Origin: Pseudomonadota bacterium
Lineage (GTDB): Bacteria > Myxococcota_A > Polyangia > GCA-2747355
Length of the DNA stretch: 64,000 bases
Reading direction: 5' to 3'
NCBI GenBank assembly: GCA_016711215.1
Contig: JADJTL010000003.1
Span: 372,001-436,000 of the forward strand
The notes beneath the pieces were generated by a model that was given only the letters and a program-made list of their open reading frames with translations, had not been told where the DNA came from and searched no databases. Below, one piece after another: positions 1 to 10,944 of this stretch. Made by a program: the position numbers and the translations under genes. The number at the start of each line of letters is the position of its first letter. Within the stretch, counting starts at the first letter, position 1.

Positions 1-651
1 GCCCGGGAGCAGGTTCTGTTTGCCGGTGCGGGACACCAGCTGCACACCGTAGCCGTCATAGTCGGCCACATAGACCTGGGAGATGCCGCGACGCGCGCTG
101 CCCGCGACGAAGGCCAAGCGCGTCAGGAAGATCCCCGGCTCGTGCGTGAAGTACGTGACGATCGCATCGCCGAAGCGGTGTGCCAATAGGCGCGCGCTCT
201 TCCCCACATCGCGCCGCACGAGCACGGGCTCGCGACTGCGACCGAGGTCATAGAGATACCACTCGACCGCCAGACGACCCTCGCTGCTACTGAGTCGGGC
301 CTTGACCACCGCCTGCGCGCCAACATCGGCCCAGCGCTGGGGTTCGATCCCCGTGCCCTCGGCGGCGAGATCGGCGAGCAGGCCGCGGGTATCCAGCACC
401 TTGAAGAGACCGATCAGCGTCAGATCGCGCGCCAAGACCTGCTGCAGCTGAAGCGCGTCGCCACCCATCCCCGAACCGCTTTGCAGCGCGGGCGCCACGG
501 CGATCCGATAGAGCGTCTGCCCAGTGCCAGCGATCTCGGTATACTGGCGCGCTCCCGCGGACTGAGCCGCGCTCGTTCGCAGCCCGACCAGAGCAGCAGC
601 GACCAGGGCGAGGGCGATCGCGGCACGACGAAGAAACAGCAGCGGGTTCAT
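1..651 (-). CDS. tolB: TolB N-terminal part (gene cut by window edge)
   Basis: Periplasmic component of the Tol-Pal envelope system, which links the inner-membrane motor to Pal and the outer membrane. Read from the minus-strand ATG at 651, the 217 visible residues start with a basic and hydrophobic signal peptide (about residues 1-30). A TolB N-terminal domain follows (stretches like LARDLTLIGLFKVLD and RWADVGAQAVVKARL), then the beginning of the beta-propeller (FVAGSARRGISQVYVADYDG). The start codon overlaps the stop of the upstream tolA/tonB-like gene by 4 bp (ATGA), which indicates translational coupling. Most of the propeller lies outside the window. Identity rests on domain pattern plus tolQ-R-A order and is secure. 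Confidence 0.88.
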   Translation of the reverse strand, partial: MNPLLFLRRAAIALALVAAALVGLRTSAAQSAGARQYTEIAGTGQTLYRIAVAPALQSGSGMGGDALQLQQVLARDLTLIGLFKVLDTRGLLADLAAEGTGIEPQRWADVGAQAVVKARLSSSEGRLAVEWYLYDLGRSREPVLVRRDVGKSARLLAHRFGDAIVTYFTHEPGIFLTRLAFVAGSARRGISQVYVADYDGYGVQLVSRTGKQNLLPG

Positions 652-1427
652 TGGACTCCCTTCCAGGTCAGCTTGAGCGCCAACCCATTCGCCACCAGCG
701 AGGCCAGGCGATCGGGCGGCGGGACGGGCAGCCGGCCAATGCGCTGCCAGGCGGCGCGAATTGAGTTATCGAAGTGAACGTTGCCCGAGGAACGGTCGAA
801 GGTGATCGGGAACTGGATCGCCCCGGCCGCGTCGATGCGGACGACGACGAGCGCAAAGAGCTGCATCGCCTCCTCCGCCGGAATGATCGCGGGTAAGGAC
901 CAGCCGCGAATCCACAGGTCGGCGATGCGCGTGATGTAGGCATCGCCCGCGTTCGCCTCGCTAGCCGTGCCACCGACGACCCCGTCGGGCTGACCCTCTG
1001 CGGCGATTTGCCGCGCGCCCTCGTCGAGCAGCGCGGCCTTCTCCAAGGCCTGGCGCAGGCGATCGCCGACCACTGCATCGCGCTCTGGCGCGGGTTTGGG
1101 CGCCGTCGCGCGCGGCGCGTCGGTGGCCTCCGCGTCGTAGCTCGGCGCCTCCGGCGGACGCATCGGCGGCGGCGCGGCCAGGCGCTTTGGCAAAGTGCGT
1201 CGGTCTCGCGGCTGGCCCAGGCGCACCAGACGCGCGACGACATAGGCCGGCGCCGGGGCCGTGGCCTCGGCATGCACCTGGCGCTGGTAGAGCACCGCGG
1301 CGATCAGACCGCCATGGACCAGGAGCGTGCCGAGCAGGCCCCAGAGCGCAAACCCGCGGCGCCGCACCGGCGCTCCAGCGCCCTCGTCCCAGCTGCCGCT
1401 GCCGGCGAAGGCCTGCGGCGAGCTCAA
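648..1427 (-). CDS. TolA/TonB-family energy transducer of the Tol operon
   Basis: A 259-residue protein with a short cytoplasmic N-terminus, one membrane helix (about residues 28-47), an Ala/Pro/Arg-rich periplasmic linker and a C-terminal TonB/TolA-like domain. That domain carries the pattern IDAAGAIQFPITFDRSSGN, followed by a FDNSIRAAWQRIGRLPVPPP-type ending. It would transmit force from TolQR across the periplasm to TolB and Pal. The TTG start at 1427 overlaps the tolR stop by 4 bp (TTGA), and its own stop overlaps the tolB start, so the three genes are tightly coupled. The C-terminal domain looks more like the TonB-family fold than enterobacterial TolA, as is usual in deltaproteobacterial-type Tol operons, so I give no firm symbol. 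Confidence 0.8.
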   Translation of the reverse strand: MSSPQAFAGSGSWDEGAGAPVRRRGFALWGLLGTLLVHGGLIAAVLYQRQVHAEATAPAPAYVVARLVRLGQPRDRRTLPKRLAAPPPMRPPEAPSYDAEATDAPRATAPKPAPERDAVVGDRLRQALEKAALLDEGARQIAAEGQPDGVVGGTASEANAGDAYITRIADLWIRGWSLPAIIPAEEAMQLFALVVVRIDAAGAIQFPITFDRSSGNVHFDNSIRAAWQRIGRLPVPPPDRLASLVANGLALKLTWKGVQ

Positions 1428-1906
1428 GGGCGCGCCCCCGCAGCAGCCCTGGCTGGCGGCATAGCCAGCCCCGCCTCGCTCTCGGCCCCCAGCTCGCCTT
1501 CGGGCGCCGCCTCGGTGATCATGCCGACCTTCTCGATGCCGGCCTGGCGTGCCAGCGCCATGATCCGCACGACGAGCCCATAGGGCAGATGACGGTCAGC
1601 GCGAAGATAGAGCTCACGCTCGACCTGGAGCTTTTCGTTATGCTTCAACTTGTCGAAGAGCTGGGAGAAGGGGACGAAGGCGCGCCCAAGGTACAAACGC
1701 CGCTGCCCGTCGATGCTCAGCACCAGCTTCTTCTGCTCGGCATCGACCGCTTGGGCCTCGGCGCGCGGCAGATCGACGTCCACGCCCTGCTCGAGCAGGG
1801 GCGCCGTGACCATGAAGATCACGAGCAGCACCAGCATCACGTCGACCATCGGCGTGACGTTGATCTCCGCCAATAACGATCCACCGTTGCCGCCGCTCAT
1901 CGCCAT
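1424..1906 (-). CDS. tolR: TolR/ExbD-family proton-channel subunit
   Basis: An ExbD/TolR protein of about 160 residues. It has a single N-terminal membrane helix preceded by the hallmark AEINVTPMVDVMLVLLVIFMV, whose Asp is the proton-carrying residue, and a periplasmic domain. It forms the Tol motor with TolQ. Three in-frame ATGs lie within 15 bp. I chose the one at 1906 because AGGGG then sits about 6 nt upstream; with the first ATG (1912) the same GGGG abuts the start codon. It is followed by a 4-bp overlap with the tolA/tonB-like gene. Compared with the usual length of about 140-150 residues, it has a short Ala/Pro-rich C-terminal extension. Confidence 0.9.
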   Translation of the reverse strand: MAMSGGNGGSLLAEINVTPMVDVMLVLLVIFMVTAPLLEQGVDVDLPRAEAQAVDAEQKKLVLSIDGQRRLYLGRAFVPFSQLFDKLKHNEKLQVERELYLRADRHLPYGLVVRIMALARQAGIEKVGMITEAAPEGELGAESEAGLAMPPARAAAGARP

Positions 1907-1959
1907 CGTCATCCCCTGCCGCTGCGCCGACGCTGTTGCCGCGCTCAGCTCCGCCGCGC

Positions 1960-2685
<726 letters not shown>

Positions 2686-2957
2686 AATTGCCCCTTTTTC
2701 CGCCGGCCGCCGGCCCGTGGCGAGCCACCGCGGTCGCCCGTGCATGCCCATGCGCAGCCGGCGGCCAGGACATTAACCACCAGCGCCAAGCAACAGCAAC
2801 CGCGGAGCCGCGCCGGGAGTATACTCGCCACCGGCTAGACCTCATGGTCGGCCAACGATCGCCGAACACGGGCCGGTTGGCGAGAACCGTACCGGTCGGT
2901 ATTCGACGGGCCCGTCGCTGATCGACTGGCCGGTCGAGGAAAGTGGGGGCAGCGAGC

Positions 2958-3398
2958 ATGCCGACCTGGAGCAGCAGCGCGCGCCTGCGCGGGGCGACCC
3001 TCGTCGTCGCGCTCGTTGCGCTCGATGGCTGCGTCGCGATCAACGGCGGCGCGATCGAGGCCCGTTGGACGCTGCGCAACGCCCAGGGCGAGCGCCTGCG
3101 CTGCGACGACCCCGCGGTCACGGTCGACAAGGTGCGCCTGCGCCTGCTGCCCGAACCCAGCGGCGACGACAGTTGCGCCACGGCGGACTACTGTCGCTTC
3201 GACTGCAGCGACGAGGTCGGCGTGACGCCCTTCGTGATCCCGGCCGGGACCTATGCTACCGGCATCGAGCTGCTCGCCGCCGATGGCCGCGCCCTCGGTC
3301 CGAGCGCCGGCGTCCGGACGCCGGCGCTCCTGCTCCGGCAGGTCGCGGTCGGCGAGCTGACCAACCTCAACGTGAGCCTGGTGTTGATCGAACGCTAG
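2958..3398 (+). CDS. Small predicted lipoprotein, Ig-like fold
   Basis: A 146-residue secreted protein that I do not recognise by name. From the ATG at 2958 it has a hydrophobic signal (ATLVVALVAL) ending in LDGC, a slightly atypical lipobox, so it is probably outer-membrane anchored. The mature part has several cysteines (the CATADYCRFDC cluster) and alternating beta-like segments (ARWTL, VRLRLLPE, IPAGTYATGIELL, NLNVSLVLIE). This start was preferred to the GTG at 2943 because GGGGGC then lies about 7 nt upstream. The next gene begins with similar segments, so the two are probably paralogous. Function unknown. Confidence 0.7.
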   Translation: MPTWSSSARLRGATLVVALVALDGCVAINGGAIEARWTLRNAQGERLRCDDPAVTVDKVRLRLLPEPSGDDSCATADYCRFDCSDEVGVTPFVIPAGTYATGIELLAADGRALGPSAGVRTPALLLRQVAVGELTNLNVSLVLIER

Positions 3399-3479
3399 CG
3401 CACGCGCTAGGACTGCTTCCGCCGAGCTTCAAAACGGCGGCAGCAGACGCGGCAGCGCCGCGAGAGAGAGGAGCGAAGG

Positions 3480-4595
3480 ATGAGCGATTGGCAGCAAACC
3501 CGGCAGCGGGCGGGAGCAGTGGCGCAAGCATGCCTCTTGGTGGCCGGCCTGAGCGCTTGCAGCGGGAGGACGGTGGTCGTCGACGACCTGGTGGTTTCCT
3601 GGACGCTCGACGGCGCAAACACCCCCGCCTTCTGCACCGACTATGGCATCGACCATTGGGAGGTCGTGGCCGACGGGCCCGAGAACGCCCGCGTGCGGCT
3701 GGACTGCGCGGCTGAGGCCTGGACCTCGGGTCGCGCCTTCGAGGGGCTCGAGGTCGGGCGCTACACGGTCACGGTCTACGCCCGCGCGGCCGACGAGCGC
3801 GACCTGGGTCAGCTCGTCGACAGCGTCGATCTGGCGACCAGCAGGCCGGGGCCGGTCAGCGTCGCCCTCGCGCTCTTCGGACGCATCGAGGTGAGCTGGA
3901 ACCTCAACGGCACGATCGGCACGACTGACGACCAAAGCTGGGATCGTTGCGCCGAGGTCGGCGCGGCCGAGGCGCTCGTGACGGTCGACGGCAGCCCGAT
4001 CACGGTGCCCTGCGAGGCTGGCGGGCGGATGGCCGCGACGATCAGCGACCTCAAGATCGGCAGCCACACGGTCGCGGTCAAGCTCCGCGACGCCGGCGGC
4101 GCCGATCTGACGACCGAGGCCAGCGCCGTCGTGCGCGCCGGCACGCGAGGCGGCGTGCTGATCGCCGACTTCTTCCACGACTCCTTCCTCGACGGCGCGG
4201 GGATCAGGGGCGATCTGCTCTTTCGCACGACCTTCGAGGGACAGTCCTGCACGGCGACCCGACCGCCCGTGACCCTGCAGATCACCTTGCTGCGCTTCAA
4301 CGGCCAGGCGGTCGAGAACCTCGAGCTCTGCCCGGCGGGCGGCGAAGGCCTATCGCTCTGCACGCCAGTCGACGACAGCACGCCGCGCGCCTGCAGCGCC
4401 GAAGCGCAGCGCATCGCCAACCTCCCTTGGGGGCTCTACCGCCTCAAGCTGCGTGGGGCCGTCAACGACGGCTCAGACAGCCCCGCGGTCTGTTGGCAGC
4501 AGGAACAAGACGTGCTCGTCGGCGCCGGCAGCAGCAATCCGGTGATCACAGTCGACGTCCCCCGCACCGTCAGCACCGAGGGCTGCGCTCCCTAG
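3480..4595 (+). CDS. Predicted lipoprotein with repeated Ig-like domains
   Basis: A 371-residue protein. The signal peptide ends in a lipobox (LSAC, Cys about residue 22). Two or three beta-sandwich-like repeats follow: VVSWTLDG with C...C and YTVTVYARA, then EVSWNLNG with C...C and HTVAVKLRD, then a cysteine-richer third part (FEGQSCTATRPPVTLQITLL). GAGAGGAG sits a few nt before the ATG, a strong ribosome site. The opening WTL segment resembles the preceding small lipoprotein, so they likely form an operon of related surface proteins. No catalytic motif is visible; I infer a structural or binding role only. Confidence 0.72.
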   Translation: MSDWQQTRQRAGAVAQACLLVAGLSACSGRTVVVDDLVVSWTLDGANTPAFCTDYGIDHWEVVADGPENARVRLDCAAEAWTSGRAFEGLEVGRYTVTVYARAADERDLGQLVDSVDLATSRPGPVSVALALFGRIEVSWNLNGTIGTTDDQSWDRCAEVGAAEALVTVDGSPITVPCEAGGRMAATISDLKIGSHTVAVKLRDAGGADLTTEASAVVRAGTRGGVLIADFFHDSFLDGAGIRGDLLFRTTFEGQSCTATRPPVTLQITLLRFNGQAVENLELCPAGGEGLSLCTPVDDSTPRACSAEAQRIANLPWGLYRLKLRGAVNDGSDSPAVCWQQEQDVLVGAGSSNPVITVDVPRTVSTEGCAP

Positions 4596-4634
4596 CGCGG
4601 TCCCCGTCAGCAGCAGCCCCGCGCCACCCCGGCC

Positions 4635-5819
4635 CTAGAGCGCGGCGAGCAGCGCCCGGTAGCGCGCGCCGACGCTTTCCCACGCGAAGGCCCGCGCCCG
4701 CTGCCGACCAGCGGCGACCAATCGCTCACTGAGCGCCGCATCCTCGTGCAAGCGCTGCAGCGCCGCCCGCAGCGCGGGGGGATCGTCCGGCGGCACCAGC
4801 AGGCCGCATGGTCCCGCCGCGAGCAACGCCGGCACCCCGCCCACCGCCGACGCCACCACCGCTGTCCCGGCCGTCAGCGCCTCGATCACGGTCACCGGCG
4901 CGGAGTCGGTGCGACCGTCGGCCAGGACGCGCGAGGGCAAGACCAACACCTCCGCGGCGAGGAGCGCTCGCCACTTGGCCTCAACGCCCAGCGGGCCAAG
5001 GAACTCGACCGCTACGCCGAGCGTGGCAGCGAGCCGCTCCAGCACCGAGCGCTCCGGGCCATCCCCCACGACCCTGAGCGCGAAAGGCCCCGCTGCGCAG
5101 GCCCGCAGCAGCACATCTACGCCCTTGAGCGCGATCAAGCGACCGACGAAGAGGACCCGCAGCGCCGACCTGTTCCGCCGCGGAGGGAGGGCCCTGCGCT
5201 CGGCCGCGACCCAGGGCGGCGCCCTGACCCCCATCGGCATGACCGGTGCGCGCTCGACCCAGCGGCGGCTCGAATCGTCGCGCGCCACCTCCAGCAGCGG
5301 CGCCCGCAGCGTCGCGCTGGTCAACACCAGCGCCGAGCGCGGCCGCGCGAGCGCGCGCAGCACAACCGCGCCGCCGGGCAAGCGCCGCAAGAAATGCACG
5401 TCCGAGGAATGCGCGATCGCCAGGTGTGGGCGCCCGCGGGCCAGCCGCGCGGCGACCAGACCGGAGGGCAGCAGCCAGTGGCTGACCACGGCGTCCCAGC
5501 GGCGGGAGTGCCACCAGGTGGCTGCCGCCGCGAGGGCGAGATAGGCCGGAACCTGCGCCCAGACCGCAGCCTGAGGGCGCCGGCGCGCCGCGCCGAAGAG
5601 GTTGTCGGGAACGCCGGCCCCGTAACACAGGCGCGGCCGGCACGCGTAGCGCAGCGCGCGCAAGCGGATCCCAGGCGTGCCCTCGGCCGCCGGAAAGGGC
5701 GCCAGCACCTCGATCGCGTCGCCCGCGCGCGCGAGGCAGCGCGCCAGCTCGGCGACGAACCCGCCCGCCCAGTCATCGGCGTGCCGCGGATAGGAGGTGG
5801 TCAGTACCCCGACGCGCAT
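4635..5819 (-). CDS. Family 4 (GT-B) glycosyltransferase
   Basis: A 394-residue GT-B glycosyltransferase. The N-terminal Rossmann half begins MRVGVLTTSYPRHADDWAGG, the glycine-rich acceptor-side motif. The C-terminal nucleotide-sugar half contains VLFVGRLIALKGVDVLLRA and the family-4 signature segment VIEALTAGTAVVASAVGG, ending with the usual helical tail. The frame is open further upstream, but MRVG at 5819 is the natural family start. It overlaps the end of the upstream family 2 glycosyltransferase gene by 19 bp. The pair probably builds a lipid-linked glycan or exopolysaccharide; donor and acceptor cannot be deduced. It converges with the lipoprotein gene on the other strand. Confidence 0.85.
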   Translation of the reverse strand: MRVGVLTTSYPRHADDWAGGFVAELARCLARAGDAIEVLAPFPAAEGTPGIRLRALRYACRPRLCYGAGVPDNLFGAARRRPQAAVWAQVPAYLALAAAATWWHSRRWDAVVSHWLLPSGLVAARLARGRPHLAIAHSSDVHFLRRLPGGAVVLRALARPRSALVLTSATLRAPLLEVARDDSSRRWVERAPVMPMGVRAPPWVAAERRALPPRRNRSALRVLFVGRLIALKGVDVLLRACAAGPFALRVVGDGPERSVLERLAATLGVAVEFLGPLGVEAKWRALLAAEVLVLPSRVLADGRTDSAPVTVIEALTAGTAVVASAVGGVPALLAAGPCGLLVPPDDPPALRAALQRLHEDAALSERLVAAGRQRARAFAWESVGARYRALLAAL

Positions 5820-6616
5820 TCGTCCGCCAGCGCGCCCTCGGCGGGCGCTGCTGCAGCGCGCGCCCTGTCGATCGACGCAACGGGCGTCGCGCCGACCCAC
5901 CGGCGCCGCAGCAAGAGCCGGCGCGCCCACGAAGCGAGCAGCACGAAGAGCATCGGGTAGACGAGCGTCCAGGGCCGAATCCCCGAGCGCTGCCCGTCGT
6001 AGATCGGCCGCACCGGCACCTCGACGACCCGCGCGCGCGCCAGGCGCAGCCGCGCGAGCAGATCGTTGGGGTAGCCGTAGCGCGCGAAGAAGCGGCAGCC
6101 GATCGCCTCGAGCGCCGCCGGCGAGACGCTGGTGTAGCCGCATTGGGAGTCGAAGAGCTGCCAGTAGCCGGAGGTCAGCTTGGTCAGCAGGCTGAGGACC
6201 ACGTTGCCCACGATCCGCGTCCAGGGCATGACCCGCCAGATCTCTGGGTGACGGAAGCGGTTGCCCTTGACGTAGTCCGCCTGGCCGGCGAGCACCGGGT
6301 CGAGCAGCGCCGTCAGCTCGGCGCCGTCCATCTGCCCGTCACCCGCCATCACGGCGACCACGGCCGCGCCGCGACGCAGCGCCTCGCGATAGCCGCTGGC
6401 GATCGCCGCGCCCACGCCGCGGTTGCGCTGATGACGGAGCAGCGACAGCCCTTCGCGTCCGAGCGCGGCGACGATCGCCGCCGTCGCGTCGCGACTGCCA
6501 TCGTCGACCACAATCAGGTGATCGACGAAGCTGGGCACCGCTCGCACGGCGCGGCCGATCTCCGCCGCCACGTTGAAGGCGGGCATGACCACGGCGACGA
6601 CTTGGCCGCGATACAT
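5801..6616 (-). CDS. Family 2 (GT-A) glycosyltransferase, dolichyl-phosphate-mannose-synthase-like
   Basis: A 271-residue GT-A transferase. It shows VVMPAFNVAAEIGRAV, the DDGS of the nucleotide-binding loop (LIVVDDGSRDAT) and the metal-site region MAGDGQMD, close to the DADGQ pattern of polyprenyl-phosphate sugar transferases. NRGVGAAIASGYREAL follows the first strand. A hydrophobic segment near the C-terminus (TLVYPMLFVLLASW) suggests membrane association. The start was placed at MYRG (6616) because upstream residues look non-family. It overlaps the next glycosyltransferase gene and likely works with it. About 210 bp without an evident gene separates it from ssb. Confidence 0.85.
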   Translation of the reverse strand: MYRGQVVAVVMPAFNVAAEIGRAVRAVPSFVDHLIVVDDGSRDATAAIVAALGREGLSLLRHQRNRGVGAAIASGYREALRRGAAVVAVMAGDGQMDGAELTALLDPVLAGQADYVKGNRFRHPEIWRVMPWTRIVGNVVLSLLTKLTSGYWQLFDSQCGYTSVSPAALEAIGCRFFARYGYPNDLLARLRLARARVVEVPVRPIYDGQRSGIRPWTLVYPMLFVLLASWARRLLLRRRWVGATPVASIDRARAAAAPAEGALADECASGY

Positions 6617-6826
6617 CGTTCGGCTCGGCTCAGCGGAGCAAGCGCCCGAGATCGGCGCCCACAACCACAATGGGTCAAAATGGGTCCAGCTGGGCGGCTG
6701 AGGATCTCGTCTAGATCGGCGCCACAGCCCGGCGCCACTACGTCAATGCGGCAGTCGATGCCGAACGGGCCAGCGCAGTACCTACTGGCGCAGTGCCTAG
6801 ACGGCCGCCCCGCGGGCTGCATCAGC

Positions 6827-7246
6827 TCAGAAAGGGATATCGTCGCCCAGATCACCGGGCGCGTCGTGATCCGCGGGCGGCGCCGATTGATCAAGGTCCC
6901 CGCCACCGCCACCACGTCCGCCGCCGAGGAACTGAATCTGCTGCGCCACCACCTCAGTCGTGTAGCGCTTATTGCCGTCGCGGTCCTCCCAGGAGCGGGT
7001 CTGCAAGCGGCCCTCGACATAGACCTGGCGTCCCTTGCTAAGGAACTCTTTGCACTGCTCGGCTTGCTTGCCCCAGACCACCACGCGGTGCCACTGCGTG
7101 TCTTCCTGCGTGCTGCCGTCCTTGCCCTGCCAGCGGCGCGAGGTCGCCAGGCGCAAGTCTGCAACAGCCTGACCGCCCGCCGTGAAGCGCAGCTCAGGGT
7201 CTGCACCAAGGTTGCCGATCAGAATCACCTTGTTGATTCCGGCCAT
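6827..7246 (-). CDS. ssb: Single-stranded DNA-binding protein
   Basis: A 139-residue SSB. The N-terminal OB-fold starts MAGINKVILIGNLGADPELR and continues through WHRVVVWGKQAEQCKEFLSKGRQVYVEGRLQTRSW. A glycine-rich linker follows, then the acidic tail DDIPF, the conserved peptide that recruits replication and repair partners. The start at 7246 is fixed by a strong GAGGAGGGG ribosome site. It is transcribed away from the sigma-54 response regulator. Length and motifs are normal. Confidence 0.96.
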   Translation of the reverse strand: MAGINKVILIGNLGADPELRFTAGGQAVADLRLATSRRWQGKDGSTQEDTQWHRVVVWGKQAEQCKEFLSKGRQVYVEGRLQTRSWEDRDGNKRYTTEVVAQQIQFLGGGRGGGGGDLDQSAPPADHDAPGDLGDDIPF

Positions 7247-7449
7247 CCACCCCTCCTCGACCGCCGCGCCCTGCACCTGCTGCCGCGACGGCAACCGCTC
7301 CGCACAGCCACCATCGCCGCACGGCGGCCGACGATGCCCCGGCGGCGGCAAGGGTGTCAAGGCCGCGGTGAGAGGATGTGAACGGGCTGGCCGCTGCGGG
7401 CGGAACGCCTGCGTTTACTTGGTCTGCGGCCGGCACTATGCTGCTTCCG

Positions 7450-8835
<1,386 letters not shown>

Positions 8836-8982
8836 CGCGCGGCCGCCCGCGCTGCGGCGCGGAAGCTGCGCCGTGCCCGTGGCTCCAGCGCGCGGCATGG
8901 ATTATCCTCTGCCCGGTCCCCTCTCGGCGCGATCGTCTGCGCGGGCCGCGAAGGACATGCCAGGGCCCCTGACGGAGCGTCG

Positions 8983-9558
8983 ATGCGACATTGGTTCTGG
9001 GCGGTCTTGCTGCTGCTAGGCGCGGCGGTCCACCCACGAGCAGCCTGGGCAGAGCTGCGGCATGAGCTCGAGAGCGGGCAGGTCGTAGCGATCACGATCC
9101 CGGCCGATCGCGCGCATCGCGCGCGCGCCGTCGGGATCGTCGACGCAGCCGCAGCGCGCGTCTTCGCCGTGCTCACTGACGTACCGAACTATGTTCACTT
9201 CGCCCCGCGGATCGCCGAAGCGCGCAGGCTCAAGGACGCCAAGAAGGGGCTCTACGAGCTCGTCGCGCGGCTGCCCTGGCCGCTCGGCAAGACCCGCGCT
9301 CGCCTGCAACTGCAACACGGCAAGCGCGGTGCCGTGTATGTCGCGCGCTGGAAGATGGTCGAGGGCACGCTCGCGCGCTACGAGGGCGCGTTTTGGGTCA
9401 AGCCCTGGGGTCGCAACCGCTGCCTCGTGATCTACGAGATGCTGCTGCAGCCGCGCCTCCCCGTCCCCGAGGCGCTGCTGAGCAACGGCCTGCGCCGCGC
9501 CGTGCAGAAGTTCGTGCTCGCGCTGCGCCAGCGCATCGTCGCGCTCGACCACGGCTAG
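8983..9558 (+). CDS. Secreted SRPBCC/START-like (polyketide cyclase family) protein
   Basis: A 191-residue protein with a cleavable-looking signal peptide (MRHWFWAVLLLLGAAVHPRAAWA). The SRPBCC fold that follows is recognisable from VGIVDAAAARVFAVLTDVPNYVHFAPRIAEARRL and the later WKMVEGTLARYEGAFWVKPWG segment. The family binds hydrophobic ligands in a deep cavity. The export signal places this member in the periplasm or envelope. A GGAG lies about 7 nt before the ATG. It is followed by the DUF58 gene on the same strand. Ligand and partner are unknown. Confidence 0.78.
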   Translation: MRHWFWAVLLLLGAAVHPRAAWAELRHELESGQVVAITIPADRAHRARAVGIVDAAAARVFAVLTDVPNYVHFAPRIAEARRLKDAKKGLYELVARLPWPLGKTRARLQLQHGKRGAVYVARWKMVEGTLARYEGAFWVKPWGRNRCLVIYEMLLQPRLPVPEALLSNGLRRAVQKFVLALRQRIVALDHG

Positions 9559-9654
9559 CAGCCCATCGCTCGCTCGCGGGCCGGCGAGGGCTTGCCGAAA
9601 CGCAGCCCCTGCGACACGCTACCCGACGATCTAACGTGGGCAGGACAGTCGATC

Positions 9655-10944
9655 GTGTGGAAGCGCGCGGCAGAGCTCGAGCAAACCCCATGGCTCCGCC
9701 GCCTGCTCCGGCTGCGCTATGCGATACCGCTCACGCCGCTCGGCCTCGTCGTCGCGGCGCTGGCCGGCTGGATCGGCAGCCACCTGGCCCGCCGCAGCGG
9801 CGACTTCGTGCTGCACGCTGCGGCGTTGATCGCGCTGCTGCTCGTCGCCAGCGCGGCAGTCAACGTGCTGGCGGTAACGGCCGTGCTCGCCCTGCGCCTG
9901 CGCCGCAGCCGCGGCGCGGCCGAGAACCTGACGCTGGAGAGCGGCGTCCGCGCGACCACCGGCTTCTCCTACCCGCGCTTCGCCAAATGGCCGATGGTTC
10001 AGGTTCGCCTCGAGTGGGCTGAGCCGCGATCGGTCGCGGTCTCGGTGGCCTTCGGCGGTGGCCGCGTCGAGGAGCTGGTCCGACCGCGCGAGCGAGGGAG
10101 CTACGCCAGCGTCCAGCGGCGCTTCGTCGTGCGTGACATCTTTGGCCTGACGCGCTTCGCGCTCCATCGCACGAGCCCCCAGCGCGTACGCATCCTGCCC
10201 GGTCGCGCGACGGCCACCGCGCACGTCGTCTCGCAGTTCGCCAGCGGCGACGGCTACTCGCATCCGGTCGGCCAGCCCATTGGTGACCTGCTCGACATGC
10301 GGGGCTACGGCTACGGCGATCCCCTGCGCCACGTGCTCTGGCGCGCCTATGCCCGCACGCGCCAGCTCCTGGTGCGGACGCCCGAGCGCGCGCTGATCCC
10401 CAGTTCGAGCGCGGCTGCCTTCTTCGTGGCCGGCACCGGCGACGAGGCTAGCGCCAGCGTCGCGCGGCTCTTCATCGAAGATGGTCTGCTCGGCACCCAT
10501 TTTCTTTTCGGTACCGACAACGCCGAGCAGCCCGCGACGCGGGCTGCGGAGGCGCTCGAGCTGCTGATCGCCTCCGTCGGCGCGCGTCGTCAGGGCGCCG
10601 CGCGGCTCGAGGCCTTCCTCCAGCGCGTCCACCAGCAGCGCGGCCGGAGTTGGTTGCTCTTCGTCCCGCCCACGCAGGGCCCCTGGCTGAGCCGTGTCGT
10701 CGAGCTGGCGCCCCTGCTCAGCGGAGGGACAGTGGTGCTCGGGATCGACGCCGAGCTGGGACCGCCCCCAGTGCACCCGCTCAAGCGGCTGCTCTTCGCC
10801 GAGGGCGATCCGGCGCGGCGACGCATGGCGCAGGTGCCGGCGATTGTCCAGCGACTGCAGGGCTGCGGGCTGCACGTGCGCGTGATCCACCGCCCGAGCG
10901 GCGAGCTCGTCCCGCTCGGCAAGCTGCAAGCGTTGGCGCGTTGA
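9655..10944 (+). CDS. DUF58-domain membrane protein
   Basis: A protein of about 429 residues with two N-terminal membrane helices (PLTPLGLVVAALAGWIG and LIALLLVASAAVNVLAVTAV). A beta-rich stretch follows, then the DUF58 core, whose signature is seen in MRGYGYGDPLRHVLWRAYAR with the RTPE motif after it. The C-terminal part resembles a vWA-like fold. The frame is open from a TTG at 9592, but GTG 9655 has AGGA at 9-nt spacing and is preferred. Its stop overlaps the transglutaminase start (TTGA). DUF58, TgpA-like transglutaminase and MoxR genes commonly co-occur in bacteria; their shared function is poorly defined. Confidence 0.82.
   Translation: MWKRAAELEQTPWLRRLLRLRYAIPLTPLGLVVAALAGWIGSHLARRSGDFVLHAAALIALLLVASAAVNVLAVTAVLALRLRRSRGAAENLTLESGVRATTGFSYPRFAKWPMVQVRLEWAEPRSVAVSVAFGGGRVEELVRPRERGSYASVQRRFVVRDIFGLTRFALHRTSPQRVRILPGRATATAHVVSQFASGDGYSHPVGQPIGDLLDMRGYGYGDPLRHVLWRAYARTRQLLVRTPERALIPSSSAAAFFVAGTGDEASASVARLFIEDGLLGTHFLFGTDNAEQPATRAAEALELLIASVGARRQGAARLEAFLQRVHQQRGRSWLLFVPPTQGPWLSRVVELAPLLSGGTVVLGIDAELGPPPVHPLKRLLFAEGDPARRRMAQVPAIVQRLQGCGLHVRVIHRPSGELVPLGKLQALAR

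Noticed and set aside
2818..2825. AGTATACT as the -10 element of the tolQ or lipoprotein gene
   Set aside because: It is palindromic and TATACT-like, but no -35 hexamer is placed correctly on either strand.
7428..7446. A sigma-54 (-24/-12) promoter before the response regulator gene
   Set aside because: GGCAC and TGC elements are present, but their spacing is one base short and they overlap the likely start region.
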